Below are positions 23,436 through 34,204 of a stretch of 64,000 nucleotides of DNA, in pieces. Under the pieces are notes generated by a model. The model worked only from the letters and a program-made list of their open reading frames with translations, was not told the DNA's origin and ran no database searches. Source of the DNA: Diphasiastrum complanatum (taxonomy: Eukaryota > Streptophyta > Lycopodiopsida > Lycopodiales > Lycopodiaceae); contig CM055100.1 of the NCBI GenBank assembly GCA_029204225.1, forward strand, positions 6,904,933-6,968,932, read 5' to 3'. How positions within the stretch are numbered: the first letter of the stretch is position 1; every line of letters starts with the position of its first letter. Position numbers and translations under genes: made by a program.

Positions 23436-26410
23436 CACTTTCGTTATCACAAAATAAAATTGTGGGGATGTATTGATACAGATTGATGTTTGACAACAAA
23501 TTTCTCAACCAAAACACTTCCTTAATAGATTCAGAAGCATCAATGTATTCTGCTTCAGTAGAAGAAAGTGCGATAGAGGTTTGCTTACGACTGTTCCACG
23601 AAATAGGACCGCCGTTGAAGAAGAAAGTAAATCCAGATGTGGACTTACGATTGTTTGCATCTCCTCCCCAGCTTGCATCAGAATAACCGTTGAGCTGATG
23701 AAGATTGTCATTGCTGACATCTCCATAGCAGATGCACTAGTCCATGGTAGCTCGAATATACCTCATCACTCGAATAAGAGCCTTCCAATGGGTAATGCCA
23801 GGATTAGCCATGTATTGGCTGAGTGAGCTAACAACAAAAGAGATATCTAATCTTGTATAGACCATTGCATACATGAGAGATCCTAGTATCGATCGATATA
23901 GATACTCTCTCATATGTTCCTCTTCCTGTTTGGTCTGGGGACATTTGTCCTTCGACAAATGCAGGCCTGGATCCATTGGTGAGTGAGCTAATTTACAATT
24001 CATCAAATTGTATCTGTTAAGAACATTATGAAGATACCTTTGTTAAGTGATGTAAATAAGTCGATTTGCTCTGTCTCTGTGGATTTGAATTCTCAGACAG
24101 AAGTGAGCTTCGCCCAGATCAATCATGTCGAATTCTGAGAACAGCATCTGTTTTGAATTCTTAACCATATTGGTATTGTTGCTGAAGGGCAATATATCAT
24201 CCACGTACAAGGTGATGATAATGAATGATTGCTGCACTGACTTCAAATAAATGTTGCAATCAGCAGTGCTTGGTTTAAATCGTTGTTCAATGAGGAATGT
24301 ATTGATCCTCTGAAACCAAGCTCTGGCAGACTGTTTCAAGCCGTACAGTGCTTTGTGGAATTTACAGACATGATTCTTCATGCCTTTCAGAACGTATCCT
24401 TCGGGCTGAATCATGTAGATATCTTCTTGTATAACCCCATTCAGATAGGTTGTTTGTACATCAAGTTGATGTCTTCAAGGTTGGCAGCTGCAGCATAAGA
24501 CAAGAGCATTCGGATTGACAAATGTTTGACAACTGGCCTAAAAGTCTCACTGTATTCGACATTCGGAATCTAGGTGAATCCTCGTGTTACCAGTCTGGCC
24601 TTCCTTCGATCAATTGCTCTGTTGGCATTATATTTGATCTTAAAGATCCATTTGCAATCAATGATATTGTAGCCAATAGGAGCTTCGACTAATGACCATG
24701 TCTGATTCTTGATCAGAGAGGAATACTCTCTGTCCATGGCTTCTCTCCAGAGATCAGAGTCTGGTTGGCTAAGTGCCTCTTCGACTGTCGTCGGTTCCTA
24801 CATTAAGAGACAGACAGACTCAAGAGTATACCTTGTGGGTTGTGTGCGCACTCGACTTGATCTTCCGAGAGGATTCGACTGATGAACCGCTCCTGGGACT
24901 TGTTGTTGGGTAGCAGCAACATCTTCGTCTGATTCGTTGTCTCGAAGTGGGTCAACAATAGACTCGCCTGAGCCAGAAGCTCGGACTGTCGTGTCAATGG
25001 CAGATGATGAAGGTTCTTCTTGAGCAATATCCTTGCCTTTGAGATCGACGAATTGATCCTCGATAAAGATTGTATCCCGACTATACAAGATTTGCTGGGT
25101 ATAAGGATCGTACAGCTTGTAAGTGTTATCAAAAGAAGTATATCCGATCAGAATGGTTTTGAGACCTTGGAAGTCCAATTTCTTCCTTGTGTCCTTTGGG
25201 ATCTGCGCATAGGCAATGCACCCAAATACTCTTAGGTTCTTCAAGGAAGGCTTAGAACCTGTCCACACCTTGTGGGGTGTCTTGTCTGAGAGGGCCGTAG
25301 TCGAACATCTGTTCTGGACATAAGCTATAGTGGAGACAGATTTAGCCCATAATCTCTTGGACAACGATGCATGCGATAGCATACACTTAGCAGATTCGAC
25401 CAGAGTACGGTTTTTTCTCTCAGCTAAGCCTTTAGACTGAGGACTATAAAGAGTGATGAATTGCTGCTCAATGCCTTGGCTTTGGCAGTACTCCTTAAAC
25501 ACTCCACCGTTGTCTGACCTTAGGGCCTTGATCGTCCTTCCAGTCTCCTTTTCTGCATGCTCCTTGAAGATTCTGAAGCAGTTGAAGGCTTTTGATTTCT
25601 TCTTTATGAAGTACACCATAGTCCTTCTGGAGAATTCATCAATAAAGGTTATAAAATACTTGGTGTCTTTCAACGAAGGATTTTTCATCGGGCCACAAAT
25701 ATCTGAATGTACAACATCTAGCAATCCTCTAGCAACATGCTGATGACTTGACTTAAATGGTTTCCTAGTCTGTTTTTCAACTAGACAGCCTTGACAGACA
25801 GGTAACTCGACTTTTTTGCGAGGATAGTCGAGATCAAGAACAATAGATTGTCTAGACATTCATTGTACAACAGCATGATTTAAATGACCAAGTCTATAAT
25901 GCCAAAGTAAACCTTTATTGAAGTACCGAGAGCCTGACTAGAGGCAGAAAAGCAATGACTCAATTTATACAAGTATCCATGCCTCTTTTCGAGTGCTAGG
26001 ATCTTGCCTGTCCTATCAACTACTTTACACTGATCACATTCGAATTCTACTCTGTGTCCTAGATCTGTGATTCTGCTTATAGAGAGCAGATTCGTAGATA
26101 ATTTTGGTACATATAGGACTTTAGAGAGTAGCTTAGACTGATCATTTGTAAAGCATAATCTCACCTTTAATAGCTTGTGTGCTATTGTCGCCAAGGTGAA
26201 CAAATTTCTGGGTACTATAAGGTGTATAGGACTCGAAACAGCCAATGAGGCTAGTCATGTGCTGAGTGGCTCCGGAATCTAGGAACCAAGAATTGTCGCC
26301 AGATGCCCCTTGGTGATTGGTCATGAAGGCATTATGATCCGCTTCTTGAATAGGCTGTGGAGCTTCTGCAACTGCATTTGCCACTTGATTTGATGTCGTT
26401 CTGGATATTT
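23436..26410 (-). pseudogene. Ty1/copia G relic (PR, IN, RT, RNase H)
   Basis: Read on the minus strand from right to left. Protease at 26384-25880 (WFLDSGATQHMTS, NLLSISRITDLG). Integrase open frame at 25859-24798. RT at about 24790-24010 in several frames (IDCKWIFKIKYN, YGLKQSARAWF, catalytic TLYVDDIL at about 24200). Connection/RNase H at 24006-23436 (GSLMYAMVYTRLDI, DNESA). Frame changes and stops occur around 24414-24560 and 24043. Gag, both LTRs and the RNase H end are missing; the right side stops at the foldback element. Confidence 0.85.
24798..25859 (-). pseudogene. Copia G integrase open segment (353 codons)
   Basis: Contains the second half of the zinc finger (CQGCLVEKQTRKPF), the first catalytic Asp (HSDICGPM), the second (RSDNGG, followed by VF instead of EY) and the catalytic Glu (GLAERKNR). 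It then has the copia-specific C-terminal part (VFGCIAYAQIPKD, NTYKLYDP) and an acidic linker toward RT (DNESDEDVAATQQQ). The integrase core is therefore complete by motif, but upstream His residues and downstream RT lie in other frames. Confidence 0.8.
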
Positions 26411-26411
26411 G

Positions 26412-27298
26412 GGCATGCTTTTAAGAAGTCTACTACAACATCCACATGCATCACTTTTTAAAAGCATCCATCCTACATGGAGTCTTGAATGGTAGAATTT
26501 GTAGTAATCGTTGGACAGAAAAATATAGCCAAATAAGGTCCTGAACTCTTATTAGAGGCACAAAGGCCCACTATGAATAGATGAGGTCATGCCAAAATTG
26601 GAGGCTATTCTACATATAGTAAGTTTACCTTATGAGAACTGAGAGCTTCTACTTTCACATATTTTTATGGAAAGGTAACCTTCAAACATACAAACTACAT
26701 GAATGCTCAAAATAAAGGTCCTTCAATGTCATGGAATCATATGCAAGCCCACATATACTGCCTACCAACATTGAAACATGCATTGCATATGAATGTTATA
26801 AGAAAAAAGGGGCCTTAAATATCAAAGAATCATATGCATGCTACAAGAATCATAGACAAAAATAGCTGGTAGGTGGGATTTGGCCAGAATCATTGTGACC
26901 CTACACAATTTCCCAAACATTATTCTTGTCACTTATAAGTTTTGGAAGATTCCATGTTCCAACTATTTTTGTGTATCTTGTGGGCCTGCATACGATTCTA
27001 TGACATTGAAAGACCTTCGTATTTTCAGCATTCATATGACATGTATGTTTGATGGCCACCTTTCCATATGGAAATGTGAAAAGAAAAACTCTCAATTCTC
27101 ATAAGAGAGACTTGGTGCTTGTAAAATAGCCTCCAAATTTGGCATGACGTCATCTATTTATAGTGGGCCTTTGTGCAAGAGTTGGGACCTTATTTGGCTA
27201 TATTGCACAAATCATGCCATTCAATACTGCATGTAGGATGGATGCTTTTAAGAAGTGTTGCATGTGGATGGTGTAGTAGCACCTCTTAAAAGCATGCC
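26412..27298. mobile_element. Foldback element with about 350-bp inverted arms
   Basis: GGCATGCTTTTAAGA at 26412 is mirrored by TCTTAAAAGCATGCC ending at 27298. The inverse similarity continues inward as an imperfect arm to about 26763 on the left and about 26960 on the right: TAGCCAAATAAGGTCC, AAAGGCCCACTAT, TCATGCCAAA, GGAGGCTATT and CAATGTCATRGAATC-like blocks all occur on both arms in inverse order. The central loop is about 200 bp. It lacks coding capacity. Flanks differ (copia G on the left, gypsy H on the right), and no target duplication is evident. The long imperfect arms resemble Mutator-like or foldback MITEs, but class is uncertain. Confidence 0.75.
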
Positions 27299-28600
27299 TG
27301 AATGTAACAACCTGATTGCAAAAGTTTGCGAACAGTAATATCTGTAGAGAAGTGTCCTCCGCCCAGGCCATCATGTGAAAACATGATTAAATCTAGTATT
27401 TCATGCGGTAACACACATCTACGTAGAATATTGTCTAATCTACGACGATACAATTGTCCTGCAATCAATTGATAAGGTTGAGCCTTATGAATCAATTGTC
27501 TCTTCTGTACTTTGCGAAATGTGATCGACTAGATAATGTTGCTTTCCCTTTTGAACCACAATTCAAAAGTCAAATTCAGTCAATAACAGTAACCATCTTG
27601 CAATACGTCCAGTATTGCATGTCTTGTTTACCAAATAAAGCAACGGCCGGTGATCCGTATAAAATGCAAAGTGCGTTTCCATGAGGTAATGACGAAATTT
27701 CCGAACAGAAAAAATCATGGCTAACGCTTCACGTTCTGTTGTTGAATAATTCTTCTCCGGATCTATAAGTTGTCTGCTTGCAAATTGTATAGGATAGTCC
27801 TTCTTATAATCACCTGGCTACGTCAAAACTGATCCAATGGCACCGTGTGAACATGAAATTCAATCGTCCAATTTGGAGAACGCAGTATTGGTGCTGAAGT
27901 TAATGCTTTTTTTAATTTTTCAAAGGCTTCCAACGCCTCTACTATCCAAATAGGAACAATAGTCAGTTTGTATATAGGTCGTGCTAAATCCGCAAAGAAG
28001 ATAATAAAAATTCGATAGTAGTTCGCATGACCCATAAACACATCAACTCCACGAATTGTTGTTGGTGGTGGCAATTCCACAATAACCTTGATTTTATAAA
28101 AAGCTGTGGCAAAGCCATGGCTCGATATCACATGCCCAAGCACAACTCCGTGGAAAACCCATATCTGGTATTTTTCTGGATTTAGAGAAATTTGATATTT
28201 GTGACATCGTTCAAATACTTTCTCTAATCGATCCAGGTGGTCTGTATCTGTACTGTGGACTCCCACGTCATCCATATAAATTTCAAGGAATTTCTATAGA
28301 TAATCTTTAAAAGCAAATTGCATTACTCTTTGGAACAAACTTGGTGCATTACAGAGTCCAAACGACATTACTTTGTAAGCATAGGTGCCCCATTCTGTTG
28401 CAAAAGCTGTTTTGTGGCGATCTACAGGAGCAATCTTAACTTGGTTGTAACCACTAAATCCATCCAGGAAACTATAAGCTTTCGCTCCAGCAAGGCGATC
28501 CAAAATGCTTTCAGTAAAAGGTAATGGAAAGTGATCCTTCCGCGTCACTTTGTTCAAAGATAAACGAGGGTGGAACAAAGAGGGGGGGTGGGGTTGAAGC
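27299..28600 (-). pseudogene. Ty3/gypsy H relic (RT, RNase H, IN finger)
   Basis: Minus strand. RT from about 28575 (NKVTRKDHFPLPF, SFLDGFSGYNQVKIAP, SFGLCNAPSLFQRVM). A stop precedes the active site at about 28292, then IYMDDVGVHS with both Asp intact, LGHVISSHG and MGHANYYRIF. RNase H remnants at 27840-27540 (REALAMIF-like, TDHRPLLYLVN-like). The integrase zinc finger is at 27495-27300 (HDGLGGGHFSTDITVRKLLQ), ending at the foldback element. The order RT-RNase H-IN identifies gypsy type. Gag, protease and LTRs are absent. Confidence 0.82.
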
Positions 28601-29269
28601 ATATGATCTAGCTCCAATTGGAAGCGTCAATATTGCAGAAAATTGATGATGGCACAAAGGCCTCCTACAAATCAAAATGGAGGACTCCCAAAAACATCAC
28701 AGAAATAGCCGAAATCCTTAACCCGGACAAAGCCAGTAAGGACGGCGAAAACAAATATATCCTTATTTGCCTCCGATACAATATGATAAATATGAATGAG
28801 ATCCAAATTAGAGAGGGGGGGAAGCTAGAAAAGGCAGAGAGAAATAATAAAAAGCTAGTCTTATCAGATATTGAAAAGTGAATGGTAAATTACCGTCTAG
28901 AGCAGTGGAAAACTCTAGAACGATATTGAAGTGCTTTTTGAGGATTCTCAACTGGCCTTCAACTGCCTTGAGCACTTTCTCATCTTCTAAGAGTGTGGTG
29001 CGTAGGGTTGCTAGCTGCATGTCCTTGGTATTGAGCATAGCGTCGAAAGTTTTCGCTGGTTCTGATAGGTTTGTGGTACCCAATTGGAATGGTCCTTGTA
29101 ATACTCGGCGCGCTTCTTTTGCAGCTTTTGGGCGACCGATGTTTCTTCTTCTACAGTTGCCACCATTTGCTTGCACTATGCATAATCTGTTTTCTGATTG
29201 ATTGCCAGATTTACGAGATTTTCTAATCAGAACATCCCGTTGTTTACTAAAAATAACAATTTTTGCCAA
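28601..29269. other. Unidentified segment with two weak ORFs
   Basis: The plus frame at 28618-28881 (87 codons) is Lys-rich and unrecognised. The minus frame at 28808-29269 (153 codons) has a heptad-like helical stretch (MLNTKDMQLATLRTTLL, EDEKVLKAVEGQLRILKKHF) suggesting a coiled coil. They overlap and neither resembles a known family. Placement between two gypsy relics suggests element-derived sequence. Confidence 0.25.
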
Positions 29270-30299
29270 AAAGAGCCTAACTTGCGCTTCAACCAGAATT
29301 TCCTTGGACAGATTTGATCGTGCACTGAAGTGCTATAGAGGACAATGATGACAAAATATGGCTCTTTACAGACCGTTCGGAGCATCTCTGGGTATTTGTA
29401 CAAGGAAAACGAGGGACGATGAGTAGGGCTGAGATTTTCACACTGGGTTTGTACAAGGGCTACGACAGTTTACACAAGGCAAGATTTTCTATATTACATG
29501 GCTCCTTCGGTACTTGCTAACCTACCTAGCCAATTCCTACCTATTCCAGAAAATTATCACTTATCTACGCTTAGGGGGCCGGGGCAACTTCGTAATTTAA
29601 CTGAGTCGACCTACAAGTCTAACCTAACTTATCTAATTCATCTAAACCATCTACTCTAGACTAATCTAAGCTAGTCTACACTACCGGCTAGCCTAGCTTT
29701 CTATCTGTTTCTACCTAATCTAAATGTTATCTAGGCTAATTAGGCTAACTACTCCTAACTGACGAACCGAACTAAGATTAAATAACTAAGAAAATTGAAT
29801 CTGATCTAACGTAAATTTTGAGATCTATCTAAGGGTCTCGGTTGGCAACTGCCCTAATTTATGGGACTTGATCTGTTACCTAAAAAACTAACTAATGTAA
29901 AATCTACTCTAACAGGTAGAATTTTCTAGATCTAATCCTAGCTTTATCCTAGCTATCGAAGTGGGGTCGCCTAATTGAAACACTATCTTCCTAGGACAAT
30001 CTAATAGAGCTAACAAATCAGAGACTATCTAGGCTAGCTAGACTACCTACTTGGTCTTTCTAGGCTAAAACTACCTAGTATACGGCTGATCCAACTAGCT
30101 AAGTAGTATTAATCTAATCTAACTATCCGATTTATGACTATTCTAGAATTAAGCAGAATACTAAAGATCTAACTTCTAACTCCTATTGATCTAGATCTAA
30201 ACTACTGCTAAGATTTAACTAATATATCCTACCACCTATCTAATTGACAAATATCTAATCTTACAAAATACTCCTACCTAGGATATCTAACAGAATGTT
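29270..30299. other. CTA/TCTA-rich non-coding stretch, possibly 3' region/LTR of gypsy I
   Basis: From about 29570 to 30290 the plus strand is dominated by degenerate CTAA, TCTA and CTAGCTAG words, with no reading frame of note. It lies just downstream (minus strand) of the gypsy I integrase end, where a 3' LTR would be, but no second copy is present to prove it. Confidence 0.4.
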
Positions 30300-30877
30300 G
30301 ACAGTTCATCTTGAGCTGAAAAAGATGCCATGGATGGTGGTTCTGGGACATCCCTGAGCTCAACATTGGTGGAATAGTAGCGACGCAACCTGCTGTCATT
30401 AATGGGCATGTCTAGCGAATTGCCTTGCAGGTCGACGAGAATAACTGTGCCATTAGATCAGATCTCTACTACTCTATATGGCCCTTCTCCGTGGAACTTA
30501 AACTTGCCTTTGTGTGCCTTGGCGTTGTATAACAATGCCAATTATCCCTTGACGAGATCTTGAATTGTGATATTATGATCATGCCAGGCCTTTTGTCATT
30601 GTTTTTCCACAGCTAGGGCGTGAAGGGCTAGGAAGCAAGTCTCATGAAGTTGAAGAAGGTTTTCCAATCTCCTCTTGGTAGATTCCTCTATACTAAGTCG
30701 TTTGACGATGTCGACTCTCAGACTTGGAACAACAAACTCAGCTGGCATTACGGCTTCTTGTCCATACACTACGGCTTCTTGTCCATACACCATCTGAAAT
30801 GGAGTTTGTCCAGTACTTACTTTGAATGTGGTTCTGAAAGCCCATGCAGCTGCTTGGAGCTTGTGTTCCCAATCCGA

Positions 30878-31252
30878 TCATGAAACTTCAACCATCTTCA
30901 TGATAATTTCGTAGAGGATCTTGTTCAACGATTCTGCTTGTCCATTACAACGTGGGTAGTAGGGGGTACTCTTCCTATGGACAACCAGATAAGAGGACAA
31001 CAGGTGAGTGATAGTCTCATTTAGAAAATGCATTCTGTGATCACTCACGAGTTCTAGTGGGCACCCAAAACGGACCAAGAAGTTCTCATGCAAGAATTTG
31101 ACTGTGGAGTTGGCATTAGCCTTTCTCACCACATTGGCTTCAACCCATTTGGCCAAGTAGTCGGTGGCTACAATAATATATCGAGCTTGCGAGCCACAGG
31201 TAGCTGGACGAATAGGGCCGACATAGTCGATGCCCCATTTCTCCAATGGCAT
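30878..31252 (-). pseudogene. Gypsy I integrase core (124 codons open)
   Basis: All three catalytic acidic residues are recognisable: Asp in WGIDYVGP, Asp in LVSDHRMHF (family usually SDRGxHF) and Glu in NGQAESLNK. Just downstream, at about 30735-30790, a 21-bp unit is repeated, giving VYGQEAV twice. Confidence 0.75.
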
Positions 31253-31996
31253 TTAAGCCAAAACAGGTCATAACGACATTCTGTCCTTTCCATGGGTTCG
31301 ATTGAACCGTGGCACACGTCACACCTTTTGACTTGATAGTGAATGTCTCTGAACATCGTGAGCCACCACCATCAGCAACGAAATGCCCTCCTCCTATTCC
31401 TTCATGGGCGATGCTCACTACTTAGGATACTTTGTGCTGTAGGACACAAAAGTGACATATAATTTTGTCATTACAAATGCGATACAACTATCCTGCTATC
31501 AATGTGAAAGGGACAGATTTAATAATCAACTTGCGTCGTTCTAATTTGCTCATCTAAGGGGGAGGACGTCCTGACATAAGATATCCAACAATATCGGCAG
31601 CCCACTCAGAGACGGCATCGACGTGGAATAATATGGCGTCAAGGAGTTCGTCATTGACCCCTCCACTCTCAAGAATATTTCAGATTCGTGAAAGGTGATC
31701 GGCCAGATAATGTTGTTTCCCTTTGCGAACGACGATTTTAAAGTCGAACTCTTGGAGAAGCAGCAACCATCGGGTGATTCGTCTGGTTGTGCATGGTCTA
31801 TTTACCAGATACAGTAGGGCTTGGTGATCTACGAAGAAGACAAAGGGGTTGGCTGGCAGGTAATGGTAAAATTTCTTTATACTATATACCATGTCTAGCG
31901 CTTCTCGCTCGGTGGTGGTATAGTTTATCTTCGTAGGAATCAACTGGCTACTGGCGAAGTAGATCGGGTAATCCTTCTTGTACTCCCCTGGTTGCG

Positions 31997-32557
31997 TCAG
32001 AACACTCCTATGGCATAGTTAGAGACGTCTATGTGGATGTGAAATTCTATGGTCCAAATAGGAGGTCGAAGGATGGGTGCAGTAACTAAGGCCTTTTTGA
32101 GTTTGTGGAAAGCCTCAATGGCTTCCATAGTCCATTCTAGTTGCATAGTCATCTGGTAGATTAAGCGGGCCAGCTTAGCGAAATTCAAGACAAACCTATG
32201 ATAATAATTGCAATGCCCCATAAAGATGTATATTTCATGTATAGTTCTTGGCTTAGGCAATGCGAGTATTATGCGGATCTTGTCGACATTTGTGGTGATA
32301 CCATGCCTCGAAACTACATGGCCTAGCACTATGTTGTGCGTGACCAGAAATTGGCATTTGGCCGGGTTTAGGGATATGCCGAACAATCGACACTGGATGA
32401 ACACTCTCTCTAAGCAAGCTAGGTGTTGGGCTCTAGAGGAGTGGACACACAAGTTGTCCATAAATATTTCAAGAAACTTCTGAAGAAAATCCTTGAAAGC
32501 ATAACTCATCACTCGTTGGAAAGTGTTGGGAGCATTGCACAATCCAAATGACATCAC
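31997..32557 (-). pseudogene. Gypsy I reverse transcriptase, C-terminal half (186 codons open)
   Basis: Starts MSFGLCNAPNTFQRVM, then IFMDNLCVHS (second Asp of the active site changed to Asn), LGHVVSRHGIT, the thumb region (IFMGHCNYYHRF) and the start of RNase H (FHIHIDVSNYAIG). The active-site change predicts no polymerase activity. Confidence 0.8.
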
Positions 32558-33491
32558 TTTGTAGGCATATGTTCCCCACTCAGTGTAGAAGGCAGTTTTG
32601 TGCTAATCTTCAGGGGCTATCTACACTTGGTTATAGCCACCGAACCCATCTAGAATACTATAGGCTGCTGCTCTGGCTATTCTCTGCTTTGATGATTGCT
32701 CAGCTGATGAAACATCAAACTGAAGATAGTCCACCGTAGTTAGGGCTTCGGTCCAATTTATCACATTGGTTTGCGAATTATCACGTATGACAATTCTCCT
32801 CCAACGACGTCCATCATCTGTCTCCTTGTCAAAGTCAATGGTAGTAGTAGAGTGTGAAACCATGGCTCTTTGGTCTGTCGGTTTCATAATCCAGGTATTA
32901 GGATCGATCTTAACTACGGAATTATGATTCTTTAGCACGATACGATTTTTTCCCTAGTCATGAAGAGCTTGGGACGTTCTGAGGCATGATCTACCTAGTA
33001 TGACACTGTAGAAATGAATTCCGACTACCTTGGTATGCACTTTGTTGGCTATGCCTAATGGTTTCACGCTAGGCTGGTCAGCTAGTCGAATTGTAAAAGG
33101 AGCACTTACCATGCGAGTAAGACCTCATTCTTGATGAAGTTTGGAGGAAATGATGCTCACTCCCGACCCTTCGTCAACTATGGCCGATTCTTTTGGAAAC
33201 CCTCGATGCATGATCGGAATGGTCGCATGTTTAGCATCTTTCTCCCATCCTACCCCTACTTGGTGGACTGGTTGTGATCTCTCTACTTCTTCATCTGGTA
33301 CCAAATTGGTAGGGTGTGCATATGGTCTCTCACTACCAAGTCCGTCTATATAAGTTTTCAATTCTTCCCAGAGGGTCGGATGTGTTTTGAGTAAGGTGCC
33401 TAGGGGCATTCTGACATCACTTATCAATAGATGGACTAGGACAATGGTGTGGTCTTTCTCCTCTTCCTTGCTATGGAGAAGAACTTCGAAA

Positions 33492-34204
33492 TATTTGTTT
33501 GTCCAACTATTTTTAGGGATGCTGATAAGTTGGCGACGTCGGTCAGCCAATGTAGCAAAAACGCAAAAAGCCGAAAAACTTGAAGGTGCCCTTAGACTGA
33601 AAATATGCAACTCCTAAAGGTGCCCTTAAACTAAAGGTATGTAGATCCCTAAGGCACCCTTAGATTTAAGGTAGCGAAGAAGGCGAAAAAGCCAAAAAAG
33701 CCAAAAAGTGCCTTATACTGAAGGCATAGAAGAAGGCGAAGGTACCTTAGACTAAAGGCAGTAAAAAGACAAAAAGTGCCTTAGTTTAGAGGCGGCAAAG
33801 AAAACCGAAAAAGGCAAAAAAGGTGAAGGTGGTCCAAAAATGGTTTCTGGCCAGTGTGTCACATTTTTCATGAAGGAAAAAAATGTGAAGAAGGCAAAAA
33901 AGCAAAAGGTGCCTTAAGAATGGTTTCTAAGGCATTCTGGCCACTTGGCCAGTGTGTAGCATTTTTCGTAAAGGGAAAAATACGAAGAAGGCAAAAAAGC
34001 AAAAGGTGCCTTAAGATTGGTTTCTAAGGCATTCTGGCCACTTGGCCAGTGTGTCGCAAAAGGTGCCTTAAGAATGGTTTCTATGCATTCTGGCCACTTG
34101 GCCAGTGTGTCGCATTTTTCGCCGATCTGCGAAATAGACGAAGGTTCCTACAAATTTGTTAAGGTCAAAAATAAAAGGGAAAAAATGTGAAGGTCCGAAA
34201 ACAC
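33492..34204 (-). repeat. 3' LTR of copia J, truncated
   Basis: Directly follows the J purine tract (AAGGGAGAG, about 34206-34215 minus) and begins TGTTTTCGGACC. It is a direct repeat of 37099-37850. The rest of the LTR, equivalent to 36693-37098, is missing because gypsy I code starts at 33491. The junction lies inside an open frame (33125-33610), which therefore mixes LTR and protease sequence. Confidence 0.75.

Larger units (their letters stand above)
30300..33491 (-). pseudogene. Ty3/gypsy I relic (PR, RT, RNase H, IN)
   Basis: Minus strand. The protease region lies in 33491-33060, with IVDEGSGVSIIS where an aspartic protease has D[ST]G. A linker to about 32700 then joins directly to late RT code (AYSILDGFGGYNQV), so the RT fingers are deleted. 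RT continues at 32557-31997 with IFMDN in place of the catalytic xxDD, so one Asp is lost. RNase H at 31943-31680 (NYTTTEREALDMVYS, FVDHQALLYLV). IN finger at about 31400-31290 (HEGIGGGHF, CDVCHGS). IN core at 31252-30878, then the C-terminal domain to about 30310 (GPYRVVEI-like, RLRRYYST). At 33491 it abuts the copia J LTR; gag is missing. Confidence 0.85.

Noticed and set aside
33830-34130. CRISPR-like array
   Set aside because: The repeats are about 100-bp LTR tandem units in a plant genome, duplicated in the other LTR; not short repeats with unique spacers.
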